Origin: Nesterenkonia sp. | GTDB taxonomy: Bacteria; Actinomycetota; Actinomycetes; Actinomycetales; Micrococcaceae | NCBI RefSeq assembly: GCF_029265375.1 | Contig: NZ_JAJUJJ010000001.1 | Coordinates: forward strand, 62,001 to 126,000 | Direction of reading: 5' to 3' | Length of the DNA stretch: 64,000 nt | Part shown: positions 1 through 9,437 of the stretch, piece by piece | How positions within the stretch are numbered: the first letter of the stretch is position 1 | Layout of the letters: each line of letters begins with the position of its first letter | Made by a program: the position numbers and the translations under genes | Notes under the pieces: generated by a model | Told to the model about the DNA's origin: nothing | The model's database searches: none | What the model saw: the letters and a program-made list of their open reading frames with translations, nothing else

Positions 1-1
1 T

Positions 2-373
2 CCTGCTCAGCGGCTGAGCGCGCCCGGAGATTTCAGCGGAGCCGCGCGAGTTGCCGTGCAGGTTCCCGATTCCCTGTTCGACCGCACTGACCGGCTGCTG
101 CTGCGCGTACAGTTCACCGGCGACGTCGGCCGGGCCTGGGTGGGCCAGGAGCTGATCAGCGACCACTTCTGGCACGGCCGAGCCTGGGAGATGGACCTGA
201 CCGAGCACCGCGGTGAGATTGCCCGAGACGGGCTGCGCCTCGAGCTGCTGCCGTGGCGCGCCGATGCCGGAGTATGGGTGCACCCGTCGGTACGGGATGT
301 GCCCGACGGCGTGCACATCCGCAGCGTCTCGGCGGTGCCGCTGCGCACCGAGCCGGTGCACCCCTCCGGGTGA
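2..373 (+). CDS. Beta-galactosidase-like protein (GH35-like), C-terminal fragment
   Basis: The reading frame is open from the left edge to a TGA, so this is the last ~123 residues of a gene that starts outside the window. A GTG at 56 is only an internal codon. The fragment has the beta-sandwich flavour of the C-terminal domains of GH35-type beta-galactosidases, with a segment ELISDHFWHGRAWEMDL that resembles the 'D-F-x-G-x-x-W-x-i-x-L' motif there. It ends only 4 bp from the oppositely oriented sugar permease. Next to an arabinose operon, a galactosidase acting on arabinogalactan-type substrates would fit. Family assignment is from remembered motif similarity and is moderate at best; the catalytic domain is not visible. 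Confidence 0.55.
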   Translation, partial: PAQRLSAPGDFSGAARVAVQVPDSLFDRTDRLLLRVQFTGDVGRAWVGQELISDHFWHGRAWEMDLTEHRGEIARDGLRLELLPWRADAGVWVHPSVRDVPDGVHIRSVSAVPLRTEPVHPSG

Positions 374-377
374 GACC

Positions 378-1559
378 TCAGCGCTCGGCGGCGGCCCGCT
401 TCTTGCTCCAGACGTCGAAGGCCACTGCGAGCACCAGCACCACGCCGCGCACCACATTCTGGGTGGACTGGTCGATGCCCATGATCTGCATGCCGTTGGA
501 CATCACCGCCATAATGAGGCCGCCGATGATGGCGCCCTGGACCTTGCCCACGCCGCCGGTGACCGCTGCGCCGCCGATGAAGGCCGCAGCGATGGCGTCC
601 AGCTCAAACATGAACCCGGCGCCGGGCTGTGCGCTGTTGGACCGTGCGGAGTAGACGATGCCGGCGATGGCTGCCAGCACACCCATATTCACGAACAGCA
701 GGAAGTTCACCCGGGTGGTCTTCACGCCGGAGAGCTTCGCCGCCTGCAGATTGCCGCCCATCGCGTAGATGTGCCGGCCGAAGACGGTGTGCTGAGTGAT
801 GAACCCGTAGAGCAGAACCAGCGCAGCCAGCAGAATGAGCACAAGCGGCATGCCGCGGGCGTTGGCCAGCTGCCAGGCGAAGGCCATGATGATCACAGCG
901 ACCACCAGAATCTTCACTGCGAACAGCCACAATGACTCCACCGGCTGGCGGTAGGTCAACTTCCCCATCCGGGCCCGCCACTGCTGCACGGCGAAGCCCA
1001 CCACCGCAAGCGCGCCGATGAGCAGGGTGAAGACGTCGTATCCGGGACCGCCCAGCAGTCCGTTGAGGAAGCCTCCGGCGATGTCCTGGTACGCGACCGG
1101 GAACGGCGAGAGGGAGACGTTGTCCAAGGTCTGCATGGTCAGGCCGCGGAATATCAGCATGCCCGCCAGGGTGACGATGAATGCTGGAATCCCGACCACG
1201 GCGACCCAGAAGCCCTGCCAGACTCCGACCAGCGCACCGGTGATCAGGGCGGCGATGATGCCCACATACCACGGCATGCCCTCTCTGATCACCACCACCG
1301 CCGCCACAGCGCCGGTCAGCGCCACTACTGAGCCGACCGAGAGGTCGATGTGACCGGCCACAATGATCATCACCATGCCGATGGCAAGGATCAGGATGTA
1401 GGAGTACTGCAGCACCAGGTTGGTCAGGTTCCCCGGGCTGAGAAGAGTGCCTCCGGTGAGCACCGTGAACAGCGCCACGATGAGCACGAACGCTATATAT
1501 ATGCCGCTCTGACGCAGGTTCCGCGTCATCAGCTCCCATAGATTGGATGTCCCCGCCAT
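378..1559 (-). CDS. mmsB: Multiple-sugar ABC transporter permease (MmsB/GguB type)
   Basis: 393 aa, about ten membrane segments. Family hallmarks are GHIDLSVGS (residues ~69-77), the cytoplasmic GGNLQAAKLSG loop (~267) that contacts the ATPase, and the C-terminal GGAAVTGGVGKVQGAIIGG stretch typical of CUT2 permeases of the GguB/MmsB/XylH group. A GGGGAG ribosome site lies 7 nt before the ATG. It is the last gene of the binding protein - ATPase - permease set, 13 nt after mmsA, and forms the transmembrane pore for pentose or hexose import. A single permease gene with a duplicated-domain ATPase is the usual CUT2 stoichiometry. Arabinose as substrate is inferred from the adjacent araBDA. Confidence 0.92.
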   Translation of the reverse strand: MAGTSNLWELMTRNLRQSGIYIAFVLIVALFTVLTGGTLLSPGNLTNLVLQYSYILILAIGMVMIIVAGHIDLSVGSVVALTGAVAAVVVIREGMPWYVGIIAALITGALVGVWQGFWVAVVGIPAFIVTLAGMLIFRGLTMQTLDNVSLSPFPVAYQDIAGGFLNGLLGGPGYDVFTLLIGALAVVGFAVQQWRARMGKLTYRQPVESLWLFAVKILVVAVIIMAFAWQLANARGMPLVLILLAALVLLYGFITQHTVFGRHIYAMGGNLQAAKLSGVKTTRVNFLLFVNMGVLAAIAGIVYSARSNSAQPGAGFMFELDAIAAAFIGGAAVTGGVGKVQGAIIGGLIMAVMSNGMQIMGIDQSTQNVVRGVVLVLAVAFDVWSKKRAAAER

Positions 1560-1572
1560 AGTCGAACTCCCC

Positions 1573-3120
1573 TCAGTCCTTCTCCATAGTCATGAGCTCC
1601 ATGAGGCGCTCCTGGTCTGCCTCGGCGGCGCTGAGCTCACCGGTGATGCGCCCGGCGGAGAGCGCATAGATGCGGTCGCAGACTCCGAGCACCTCCGGCA
1701 GCTCCGAGGAGATGACGATGATCGCCTTTCCGGAGGCCGCGAGCTTATTGATGATCGAGTAGATCTCGTACTTCGCTCCCACGTCGATTCCGCGTGTGGG
1801 CTCGTCGAGGATGAGCACCTCCGGCTCGGTGAACAGCCACTTGCTGAGCACCACCTTCTGCTGGTTGCCGCCGGAGAGCTGGCCGGTCGTCGTCATCACC
1901 GACGGCGCCTTGATGTTCATCGATCCCCGGTACCGTTCGGCGACGGCGATCTCCTCATTGGAGTTGACCCATCCGTTTCTGGCCACGCTGCTCAGCGAGG
2001 CAGCACTGATATTGCGCCGGATGTCCTCAATGAGGTTCAGGCCGTAGCGTTTGCGGTCCTCACTGACATAGGCCAGCCCGTGATCGATGGCATCGGAGAC
2101 GCTGGTGATCTTCACCGGCTTGCCGTGCATGTGGATCGATCCGCTGATGTCCCGGCCGTAGGAGCGTCCGAAGACGCTCATGGCCAGCTCGGTGCGCCCG
2201 GCTCCCATGAGTCCGGCGATGCCGACAACTTCACCGGCCCGCACTGAGAGGCTGGCGCCGTCGACGATCTTTCGTCCCGGCTGGGTGGGGTGCCAGACCT
2301 CCCAGTCCTCGATCCTCAGGATCTCCTCACCGATCTCCACGTCGCGGTCGGGATACATGTTCTCCATGTCCCGGCCCACCATGCCGCGGATGATGCGCCG
2401 GGTGAGCCCGTTGCTGGGCTCGGCGGCCTCGGGAGCGTGCATGTCGATGGTCTCGATGGTCTCGCCGTCGCGGATCACGGTGGTGGAGTCGGCGATGGAG
2501 GCGATCTCCCCGAGCTTGTGGGAGATGATGATGCAGGTGACTCCCTCCTCGCGCAGTCCCCGGATGAGCCCGAGCAGGTGCTCAGAGTCGTCGTCGTTCA
2601 GCGCGGCGGTGGGCTCATCGAGAATCAGCAGCTTCACGTTCTTGCTGAGCGCTTTGGCGATCTCCACCAGCTGCTGCTTGCCCACGCCGATGGCTCCCAC
2701 CGGCGTGACGGGGTTCTCGTGGAGCCCCACCTTCTCCATCAGCTCGGCTGCCCGGGCGTTGGTCTCGTGCCAGTTGATGACCCCGCCGGCGGCCCGCTCA
2801 TTGCCGAGGAAGATGTTCTCGGCGATGGACAGGTGAGGGATCAGAGCCAGCTCCTGGTGGATGATCACGATTCCTTCGGACTCGGAATCGTTGATCGAGC
2901 TGAATGTCACCTCACGGCCGTCGAAGTGGATCTCGCCCTCAAAGGTGCCCCCCGGGTAGACCCCGGAGAGCACCTTCATGAGGGTGGATTTCCCGGCGCC
3001 GTTCTCCCCGCAGATGGCGTGGATCTCACCACGTCGCACGGAGAGGGTGACGTCCTTCAGGGCGGTGACGCCGGGAAATCGTTTGGTGATGGACCTCATT
3101 TCGAGGATCTGATCACTCAT
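1573..3120 (-). CDS. mmsA: Sugar ABC transporter ATP-binding protein, two-domain (MmsA/GguA type)
   Basis: 515 aa with two tandem ABC domains, as expected for CUT2 ATPases. Domain 1 has Walker A GENGAGKS (38-45) and Walker [12 protein letters not shown] (~166). Domain 2 has the degenerate Walker [10 protein letters not shown] normal for this family, signature LSGGNQQKV and [17 protein letters not shown]. It energises the MmsB permease from the cytoplasm. It lies 28 nt after the binding-protein gene in the same orientation, so the three genes are almost certainly one transcript. No key residue is missing from the first, catalytically competent domain. Confidence 0.95.
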   Translation of the reverse strand: MSDQILEMRSITKRFPGVTALKDVTLSVRRGEIHAICGENGAGKSTLMKVLSGVYPGGTFEGEIHFDGREVTFSSINDSESEGIVIIHQELALIPHLSIAENIFLGNERAAGGVINWHETNARAAELMEKVGLHENPVTPVGAIGVGKQQLVEIAKALSKNVKLLILDEPTAALNDDDSEHLLGLIRGLREEGVTCIIISHKLGEIASIADSTTVIRDGETIETIDMHAPEAAEPSNGLTRRIIRGMVGRDMENMYPDRDVEIGEEILRIEDWEVWHPTQPGRKIVDGASLSVRAGEVVGIAGLMGAGRTELAMSVFGRSYGRDISGSIHMHGKPVKITSVSDAIDHGLAYVSEDRKRYGLNLIEDIRRNISAASLSSVARNGWVNSNEEIAVAERYRGSMNIKAPSVMTTTGQLSGGNQQKVVLSKWLFTEPEVLILDEPTRGIDVGAKYEIYSIINKLAASGKAIIVISSELPEVLGVCDRIYALSAGRITGELSAAEADQERLMELMTMEKD

Positions 3121-3148
3121 CGGTTCTCCTCACCCGCTCAGCTGCGCC

Positions 3149-4297
3149 TCAGAGCTGGCCGGATTCAACCTGCTCCTCGGTGTAGTAGCCGGATTCGACG
3201 AGGATCTCCTCATAGTTCTCCTGCAGCACCATTTCGATGTCCAGCAGGTAGGAGGGGACCACCTTCACACCGTTGTCGTAGCTTTCGGTGTCATTGGCCT
3301 CCGGCTCCTCGCCCTGCAGGAAGGCGTCAGCGGCCTCCACTGCCTGATCGGCCAGCAGACGGGTGTCCTTGAAGATGGTGGAGTGCTGCACGCCCTGGGC
3401 GATCAGCGAGATGGAGGCGATCTCGGCGTCCTGGCCGGTGACCACCGGCAGGCCGTCCTCGATGGTCTCGCCCCAGCCGTCGTTGCGCAGGGCGTTGATG
3501 ATGCCGCGGGAGAGCGGATCGGCGGGCGCCAGCACACCGTGGAGCTCCTCATCGCCGCTGTAGTGCGCGGTCAGCAGGTTCTCCATGCGCTCCTGGGCGG
3601 TCTCCTGCTCCCAGCGCTGGGTGGCGGCCTGCTCGATGTCGGTCTGGCCGGAGGGGACCTCCAGAGTGCCGTCCTCCAGGTAGGGCTCCAGGGTGTCCAT
3701 GGCGCCGTCCCAGAAGAAGTGGGCGTTGTTGTCATCCAGCGAGCCGGCGAACAGCTCGATGTTCAGCGGTCCCTCCGGGGCGTCCTCGGCCTCCTCGAAG
3801 TTCTCATCGAGGATGCCCAGACCGTAGAGCAGGGACTGGGCCTGCTTCACGCCGACCTCGTAGTTGTCGAAGGTGACGTAGAAGTCGACGTTCTCGCTGT
3901 CGCGGATCAGCCGGTCGTAGGCGATCACCGGGATTCCGGCGGAGGCGGCGGCCTCCAGCTGCCCCGACAGGGCGGAGCCGTCGATGGAGGCGATGATCAG
4001 CGCATCCACTCCCTGGGTGACCATCTGGTCGATCTGCTGCTGCTGGGTGGGGATGTCGTCGTCGGCGTACTGCAGCTCGACGTTGTAGCCGAGCTCCTCC
4101 AAGCCTTCCTCCACATTGGCGCCGTCGTTGAGCCAGCGCTCGTAGGTCTGGGTGGGCATGGCCACGCCCACGGTCAGGTCGCCGGCTTCGGCGTCCTCAT
4201 CAGGTCCGGAGGAGCCTGCGCCCTCTCCCTCACAGGCAGTCAGCAGCAGGGTGGCCGCAGCGGCGGCGCCCATCAGCTTCAGAATGCGGCGTTGCAT
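3149..4297 (-). CDS. chvE: Sugar-binding lipoprotein of the ABC importer (ChvE-like)
   Basis: 382 aa. The N-terminus is a lipoprotein signal peptide ending in the lipobox LLTAC with Cys22 as the acylated residue, followed by an acidic linker. The mature part is a periplasmic-binding-protein type 1 fold of the ChvE/multiple-monosaccharide group (GVAMPTQTYERWLNDG, VDALIIASIDGSAL, VVTGQDAEIASI, and SYDNGVKVVPSYLL near the C-terminus). It captures the sugar outside the membrane for MmsAB. An AGGAG site sits 6 nt before the ATG. A strong hairpin separates it from araA upstream, so it may be expressed at a different level from the catabolic genes. Arabinose is inferred as ligand from context; galactose or xylose are possible. 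Confidence 0.92.
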   Translation of the reverse strand: MQRRILKLMGAAAAATLLLTACEGEGAGSSGPDEDAEAGDLTVGVAMPTQTYERWLNDGANVEEGLEELGYNVELQYADDDIPTQQQQIDQMVTQGVDALIIASIDGSALSGQLEAAASAGIPVIAYDRLIRDSENVDFYVTFDNYEVGVKQAQSLLYGLGILDENFEEAEDAPEGPLNIELFAGSLDDNNAHFFWDGAMDTLEPYLEDGTLEVPSGQTDIEQAATQRWEQETAQERMENLLTAHYSGDEELHGVLAPADPLSRGIINALRNDGWGETIEDGLPVVTGQDAEIASISLIAQGVQHSTIFKDTRLLADQAVEAADAFLQGEEPEANDTESYDNGVKVVPSYLLDIEMVLQENYEEILVESGYYTEEQVESGQL

Positions 4298-4317
4298 AGT
4301 GTTCTCCTTTGTCGGTT

Positions 4318-4337
4318 GTCCCCGCCGCGGCGGGGAC
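4318..4337 (-). terminator. Intra-operon hairpin between araA and the sugar-binding protein gene
   Basis: A perfect 20-bp palindrome (GTCCCCGCC-GC-GGCGGGGAC) lies in the 55-bp gap between araA and the downstream binding-protein gene. There is no T-tract. It could be a partial terminator or a 3' stabiliser of the araBDA message that sets different levels for enzymes and transporter. Confidence 0.55.
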
Positions 4338-4352
4338 TCGGTGCGATGTGGG

Positions 4353-5870
4353 TCAGAGTCCTTGGGCCAGCCGGTGGTAGGCGGCGTTCCAGCGCAGCTG
4401 CTGGGCGAAGCCGCGGCTGGTGGTGTCCTGGTCGATCACGGCCAGCTCGATGCCGGCGATCTCGGCCAGCATCTCGAATGCTTCGATCCCCACCGCGGTG
4501 GTCATCACCGTGTGGTGGGCAGCACCGGCGGTCAGCCAGCACTCGGCGCTGGTGGCGAAGTCCGGCCGGGGCTCCCAGACGGCCCGGGCCACCGGCAGAT
4601 TCGGCAGCGGGGCGTCGGGGGGCACGACGTCGACGACGTTGGCAGTCAGCCGGAAGCGTTCGCGCATATCCGACATGGCCACCACGAGACCCGGGCCGGG
4701 ATCGGTGTCGAAGACCAGCCGGACCGGGTCCTCCCGGTCGCCGATGCCCAGCGGGTGGATCTCCAGGCGCGGGACGGAGGTGGTCAGGCTGGGGCAGATC
4801 TCCAGCATGTGCGCACCCAGGATCTTCTCCTTTCCGGGGGTCATCTCATAGGTGTAGTCCTCCATCAGCGAGGCGCCTCCGGGAAGCCCGTAGCCCATCA
4901 CCTTGGCGGCGCGGACCAGCAGGGCGGTCTTCCAGTCGCCTTCGGCGCCGAAGCCGTACCCGTCGGCCATCAGCCGCTGGACTGCCAGGCCCGGCAGCTG
5001 GCGCAGTCCCCCGAGGTCCTCGAAGTTGGTGGTGAACGCGGTGAATCCTCCTTCGGTCAGGAAGGAGCGCATGCCGGCCTCCTGGCGGGCGGCGTAGGCC
5101 AGGGACTCTCTGCGTGCTCCGGAGGGCCGCAGCTCCTCGGCTGTGTCGTAGGCGGCGTCGTACTCCGCCAGCAGCTCCTCGACCTCGGAGTCCTTCACCG
5201 CGGCGATGCGGTCGACCAGGTCATTGACCGCCCAGGTGTTGACCGAACTGCCCAGGGCGATTTCGGCCTCAGTCTTATCGCCCTCGGTGACGGCGACATT
5301 GCGCATATTGTCGCCGAAGCGGCACAGCCGCAGATTGCGCAGCTCGTCCCATCCGGCGGCGGCGCGGGTCCAGGTCCCGACCTTCTGACGGACCCGCGGA
5401 TCGCTGGCGTGGCCCACCACAGTGGTGCGCCGGATGGAAGTGCGGGAGGCGATGTAGGCGAATTCGCGGTCGCCGTGGGCTGCCTGGTTGAGATTCATGA
5501 AGTCCATGTCGATCTCGGACCAGGGCAGGGCGGCCTCGGCCTGGGTGTGCAGATGAAGCAGCGGCTTATCCAGCGCAGTGAGTCCGCTGATCCACATCTT
5601 TGCCGGGGAGAAGGTGTGCATCCACACGATCACGCCCAGGCAGCGGGGGTCGGCGTTGGCCTCCAGGGCCGCGCGGCGGATGGAGTCCCGGTCCTTCAGC
5701 ACCGGCTTCCACGCGATGGAGACCGGGATCTCCTCTGCCTCGTCCAGGACGGCGGCCACCGAGCCGGACTGCTCGGCGACCTGCTGGAGGGTCTCCTCAC
5801 CGTAGAGGTCCTGGGAACCGGTGAGGAACCAGATGGAGCGGCCCTCGAAGGGGGAGCCAAGTGCGGTCAC
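4353..5870 (-). CDS. araA: L-arabinose isomerase
   Basis: 505 aa, full length for AraA. It converts L-arabinose to L-ribulose in the cytoplasm, the first step of bacterial arabinose catabolism. The four metal/catalytic residues align with E. coli Glu306, Glu333, His350 and His450: here Glu310 (FGAEGDWK), Glu337 ([10 protein letters not shown]), His354 (LGAHMLE) and the AAHHTVMTT histidine pair at 452-453. The N-terminus [16 protein letters not shown] is diagnostic. Its ATG overlaps the araD stop by 4 bp (ATGA), implying translational coupling. Order on the message is araB-araD-araA. Confidence 0.98.
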   Translation of the reverse strand: MTALGSPFEGRSIWFLTGSQDLYGEETLQQVAEQSGSVAAVLDEAEEIPVSIAWKPVLKDRDSIRRAALEANADPRCLGVIVWMHTFSPAKMWISGLTALDKPLLHLHTQAEAALPWSEIDMDFMNLNQAAHGDREFAYIASRTSIRRTTVVGHASDPRVRQKVGTWTRAAAGWDELRNLRLCRFGDNMRNVAVTEGDKTEAEIALGSSVNTWAVNDLVDRIAAVKDSEVEELLAEYDAAYDTAEELRPSGARRESLAYAARQEAGMRSFLTEGGFTAFTTNFEDLGGLRQLPGLAVQRLMADGYGFGAEGDWKTALLVRAAKVMGYGLPGGASLMEDYTYEMTPGKEKILGAHMLEICPSLTTSVPRLEIHPLGIGDREDPVRLVFDTDPGPGLVVAMSDMRERFRLTANVVDVVPPDAPLPNLPVARAVWEPRPDFATSAECWLTAGAAHHTVMTTAVGIEAFEMLAEIAGIELAVIDQDTTSRGFAQQLRWNAAYHRLAQGL

Positions 5871-6589
5871 GATGTGCCTTTCTGCCCGTAGACGTTCTGG
5901 TAGCGCTCATAGAGGGAGTCGATCTGTGCCTGAGGGATCCGCTCCGGCTCCCCGTAGGCACGGGCGAAGTGGACGGTGCGGGCGACCTCCTCGCACAGCA
6001 CGGCCGCCTTGACCGCCGCACGGGCGTCCTTGCCGATGGTGAAGGGCCCGTGCCGGTCCATCAGCACCGCCTTGGAGCGCGAGGAGCGCAGCGTCTCCAC
6101 AATGCCGCGGCCGATGGAGTCATCGCCGATCAGAGCGAAGGGCCCGACTGGAATGTCGCCGCCGAACTCGTCGGCCATCATGGTCAGCACGCAGGGGATG
6201 GGCTCGGCCCGGGCCGCCCAGGCGGTGGCGTAGGTGGAATGGGTGTGCACCACCCCGCCGACCTCAGGCATATGCCGGTACACATAGGCGTGGGCGGCGG
6301 TGTCGGAGGAGGGCTGGAGGTTCTCGGCGGTGCCGTCGTCGATCTTCTGCCCGTCCAGGGTGCAGACCACCATCACATCGGCGGAGAGCTCGTCATAGGA
6401 GACTCCGGAGGGCTTGATGACAAAGAGCTCTGGGCCGCCGTCGTGGGTGGGGACCCGTTCCGATACATTGCCGGCGGTCCAGACCACCAGCTCGTTGCGC
6501 GGCAGCTCGGCGTGCAGGTCGGAGACCCGCTGCCTGGTCTCGGCCACCGCCTGCTGGAGGGGCTGCGGCAGTTCGCTCAGCACGGTCAT
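5867..6589 (-). CDS. araD: L-ribulose-5-phosphate 4-epimerase
   Basis: 240 aa, class II aldolase/adducin family. It converts L-ribulose-5-phosphate to D-xylulose-5-phosphate, feeding the pentose phosphate pathway. Zinc ligands are visible in [13 protein letters not shown] (His115, His117), preceded by the SSDTAAHAY motif. [10 protein letters not shown] and [11 protein letters not shown] are the phosphate/substrate-binding loops of the family. It overlaps araB and araA by 4 bp each, making a tight three-gene cassette. AraD is favoured over fuculose aldolase because of the araA and araB neighbours. Confidence 0.97.
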   Translation of the reverse strand: MTVLSELPQPLQQAVAETRQRVSDLHAELPRNELVVWTAGNVSERVPTHDGGPELFVIKPSGVSYDELSADVMVVCTLDGQKIDDGTAENLQPSSDTAAHAYVYRHMPEVGGVVHTHSTYATAWAARAEPIPCVLTMMADEFGGDIPVGPFALIGDDSIGRGIVETLRSSRSKAVLMDRHGPFTIGKDARAAVKAAVLCEEVARTVHFARAYGEPERIPQAQIDSLYERYQNVYGQKGTS

Positions 6590-8292
6590 TCTTCCACCGC
6601 CTTCTGTTCGATCTGGTCGCTGCCGGGCTGGCTGAGCGCCCGGCGCCTGATGGCTCTCAGCCGGCGCATCACGTCATTCTCGCCGCGGCCGAAGTAGTCG
6701 TGGAGCTTCCGGTACTCCTCGAACAGGGCGGTGTAGGCCTCGGTGCGCTGGGGGTCGGGCACGTAGGCCGCGCGGGTGCGCCCGCCCATCACCGATCCGG
6801 CCGTGTGCACGTCCTCATAGGCTCCGGCCGCCACTGCGGCGTGGATGGCTGAGCCCAGGGCGGGTCCCTGGGATGAGGTGATGGTGGAGATCTCCAGGCC
6901 GGTGACATCGGCGTAGGTCTGCATCAGGAAGCGGTTCTTCAGCAGTCCGCCGGCGACCACCAGTTCGCGCACCGGAACGCCGGAGCTGTTGAACGCCTCG
7001 ATGATGGTCCGGGTGCCGAAGGCGGTGGACTCCAGCAGAGCCCGGTAGCCGTCTTCGGGGCGGGTGGCAAGGGTCTGGCCGAGGATGAGTCCGGAGAGCT
7101 CGTGGTCCACCAGGACGGAGCGGTTTCCGGAGTGCCAGTCCAGGGCGATGAGTCCGTGGGCGCCCACTTCCTGGGCCGCGGCCTTTTCGGTGAGCAGCTC
7201 GTGGAGGCTGATGCCGCGCTCGGCGGCTTCGGCCGCGTAGTCTCCGGGCACCTGGTTGTCCACGTACCAGGCGAAGATGTCGCCGACGCCGGACTGGCCG
7301 GCCTCGTAGCCGTAGGCACCTGCGGTGATTCCGCCGTCGACCACGCCGCACATTCCCGGCACCTCGGCCAGGGTCTCGCCGTTCATCACGTGGCAGGTGG
7401 AGGTGCCCATAATGGCGACCATCTGGCCAGGTTCGACGGCGTCTGCCGCCGGGGCGGTCACATGGGCGTCCACATTGCCCACCGCCACGGCGATGCCTTC
7501 AGGCAGGCCGGTCCATTCGGCGGCCTGTGCGGTGAGCGTGCCGGCCTTGGACCCGAGCTGGCCGATGCGGTGGTCCAGCTTGTCGCGGACGAATCCGGAG
7601 AAATCCGGGTTCAGGGCCGAGAGGAAGTCTTCGCTGGGATACCGGCCGTCCTGATAGATGCCCTTGTACCCGGCGGTGCAGGCGTTGCGGACGTATTCGC
7701 CGGTGAGCTGCCAGATGATCCAGTCGGCGGCTTCGACCCAGTGGTCCATCGCCTCGTACAGCTCGGGGTCCTCCTCCAGCAGCTGCAGCCCCTTGGCGAA
7801 CTCCCATTCTGAGGAGATGAACCCGCCGTAGCGGCCGATCCACGGTTCGCTGCGCGAGTGGGCCAGCTCGTTGATCCGGTCCGCCTGTCCCTGCGCGGCG
7901 TGGTGCTTCCAGAGTTTGACGTATGCGTGGGGGCGTCCGGCGTATTCGTCCAGCTCATTCAGCGGGGTGCCGTCTGCCTTTGTGGGAACCATGGTGCAGG
8001 CGGTGAAATCGGTGCCGATGCCGATCACCCGGCTTGGGCTGACACCGGCATTGTGCAGAGCCTCCGGGACAGCGTGCTTCAGCACACTGACATAGTCGGC
8101 CGGCACCTGCAGGGCCCAGTCCGGCGGCAGCTTCTCACCCTGGTGTGCGGTGAGTTGGGAGTCCATGACGCCGTGCTCATACTCATGGACGGCAGTGCCC
8201 AGCTCCGCACCATCGGAGACCCGCACCACCAGTGCGCGTCCGGACAGTGTCCCGAAGTCGACACCGATGACGACTGCGTCTTCAGCCGGCAT
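6586..8292 (-). CDS. araB: Ribulokinase
   Basis: 568 aa FGGY-family sugar kinase, normal AraB length. It phosphorylates L-ribulose with ATP to L-ribulose-5-phosphate. The N-terminal phosphate-1 loop is VIGVDFGTLSGRALVV, followed by GTDFTACTMVP. The C-terminal half carries MGTSTCHVM, the EAGQSGVGD loop and VAGGLLKNRFLMQ. It is the first gene of the araBDA cassette; a GGAGG site lies 9 nt before the ATG. The upstream 124 bp contain a -35 TTGACA, a LacI-type palindrome and a CRP-like half-site pair, so arabinose induction plus catabolite control is likely. Confidence 0.97.
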   Translation of the reverse strand: MPAEDAVVIGVDFGTLSGRALVVRVSDGAELGTAVHEYEHGVMDSQLTAHQGEKLPPDWALQVPADYVSVLKHAVPEALHNAGVSPSRVIGIGTDFTACTMVPTKADGTPLNELDEYAGRPHAYVKLWKHHAAQGQADRINELAHSRSEPWIGRYGGFISSEWEFAKGLQLLEEDPELYEAMDHWVEAADWIIWQLTGEYVRNACTAGYKGIYQDGRYPSEDFLSALNPDFSGFVRDKLDHRIGQLGSKAGTLTAQAAEWTGLPEGIAVAVGNVDAHVTAPAADAVEPGQMVAIMGTSTCHVMNGETLAEVPGMCGVVDGGITAGAYGYEAGQSGVGDIFAWYVDNQVPGDYAAEAAERGISLHELLTEKAAAQEVGAHGLIALDWHSGNRSVLVDHELSGLILGQTLATRPEDGYRALLESTAFGTRTIIEAFNSSGVPVRELVVAGGLLKNRFLMQTYADVTGLEISTITSSQGPALGSAIHAAVAAGAYEDVHTAGSVMGGRTRAAYVPDPQRTEAYTALFEEYRKLHDYFGRGENDVMRRLRAIRRRALSQPGSDQIEQKAVEE

Positions 8293-8329
8293 CTGTCTGC
8301 GCCTCCATGTGTGCTCAGCCCCCAGTGCG

Positions 8330-8345
8330 AGTGATTGGTCTCACG
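8330..8345. promoter_or_regulatory. CRP/GlxR-like site in the araB leader
   Basis: The sequence aGTGA-N6-TCACg matches the core of the actinobacterial CRP/GlxR consensus TGTGA-N6-TCACA, with both outermost bases off. It lies downstream of the proposed araB -10, a position more suited to repression than activation. This is a motif match only. Confidence 0.3.
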
Positions 8346-8362
8346 TGATATGCGTCTCAGAG

Positions 8363-8393
8363 ATGTTAACGTTCACATGGGCTGTGGTGTCAA
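8363..8393 (-). promoter_or_regulatory. araB promoter with overlapping LacI-family operator
   Basis: On the minus strand, TTGACA (8393-8388) is followed after a long 19-bp spacer by TAACAT (8368-8363). The 14-bp near-perfect palindrome TGTGAACGTTAACA (8377-8364) overlaps the -10 and has the central CG of LacI/GalR-family operators. The adjacent LacI-family gene is the obvious candidate to bind it, so repression relieved by arabinose is the simplest model. Confidence 0.65.
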
Positions 8394-8416
8394 GTTCTCA
8401 GGGTGTGCTGGTGGGC

Positions 8417-9436
8417 TCAGCTGGGTGCAGTGGAGCCCCGGGCAATGAGCTGAGGCGCGATGAAATTCGGCACCGAGGTCAGATGCTCGGAGTCGTCAAG
8501 CAGCAGCTCCAGGGCAGCGAGGCCGGCGTCTTCGAAGGGTTGACGCACCGTAGTCAGCGGCGGAGAGAAGTATCCGGAGGCCTCGACGTCGTCGAAGCCC
8601 ACCACGGAGATGTCTTCGGGCACCCGGATGCCGCGCTCCTCCAGGGCCCGGATCAGTCCCAGGGCGATGAAGTCGTTGGCGGCGAAGACGGCATCAGGCA
8701 GATTCCGCCCGGCGATCAGCTCCGCGGCGGCGGTGTAGCCGTTCTCCGCGTTCCAGCCGCGGGCCTGGACCATGGGCGGGGCCTTCAGATCCGCCACTGC
8801 CAATGCCTGCCGCCAGCCGACGACCCGCCCCTTGGCGTCGAACCAATCCATGGGCCCGGAGATATGGGCGATGCTGCGGTGGCCCAGCCGGATCAGATGC
8901 TCGGTGGCGCGGCGGGCGCCGAGCTCCTGGTCGATGCCGGCCACGCTGAGGTTGTCCGCCGGCCACAGGCCGGAGGTGACGATGACCACCGGGGTCTTGG
9001 CCGCCAGCTGTTTGGCGGCCTCGGCCAGCGCCGGCACCGGCGTGATGACCACTATTCCGTCGATGCCGTGGCTGAGGAAGAACTCCAGGGTGGACTCCAC
9101 CGTGTCCGGCCTGGCGTCGTGGATGATGCTCAGGGCGGTGGCGTAGCCGCGCTCCCGGGCGGCCTTCTCAATGGCCAGGGTCATGCGGGTGGGCCCGAAG
9201 TCGGTGTTGCCCTGGCTGACCACCCCGATCATGCCGGTGCGGCTGGTCTTCAGGGCGCGGGCGTGGCTGTTGCGCCGGTAGCCCATCTCCCGCATGGCCC
9301 GCTCCACCCGTCGGCGGGTATCGGGAAGAACCGCCTCCGGGGAGTTCAGTGCGCGCGAGACAGTCTGGTGGGACACGCCCGCACGGCGAGCCACGTCCAC
9401 CATCGACGGCGGCCTGCCGCCTCGCGCTCGAACCAC
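8417..9436 (-). CDS. LacI-family transcriptional regulator, probable arabinose repressor
   Basis: 339 aa. The N-terminal helix-turn-helix is MVDVARRAGVSHQTVSRAL with the LacI hinge region after it. The rest is a periplasmic-binding-protein-like effector domain (GMIGVVSQGN, GIDGIVVITPV, HRSIAHISGPMDWFDA, DAVFAANDFIALGL, DISVVGFDDVE). It starts with GTG 1 bp after the DUF3817 stop, so it is probably co-transcribed with surf1/DUF3817, although functionally it belongs with araB 124 bp downstream. An internal ATG at residue 12 is an alternative start. The role as arabinose regulator (functional analogue of AraR) is inferred from position and the operator at 8364-8377. Confidence 0.9.
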   Translation of the reverse strand: MVRARGGRPPSMVDVARRAGVSHQTVSRALNSPEAVLPDTRRRVERAMREMGYRRNSHARALKTSRTGMIGVVSQGNTDFGPTRMTLAIEKAARERGYATALSIIHDARPDTVESTLEFFLSHGIDGIVVITPVPALAEAAKQLAAKTPVVIVTSGLWPADNLSVAGIDQELGARRATEHLIRLGHRSIAHISGPMDWFDAKGRVVGWRQALAVADLKAPPMVQARGWNAENGYTAAAELIAGRNLPDAVFAANDFIALGLIRALEERGIRVPEDISVVGFDDVEASGYFSPPLTTVRQPFEDAGLAALELLLDDSEHLTSVPNFIAPQLIARGSTAPS

Positions 9437-9437
9437 G

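Noticed and set aside
3383..5891. Long plus-strand open frames opposite the sugar-binding protein and araA genes (550 and 579 codons)
   Set aside because: They are antisense to well-identified genes, have no family motifs and come from third-position GC bias.
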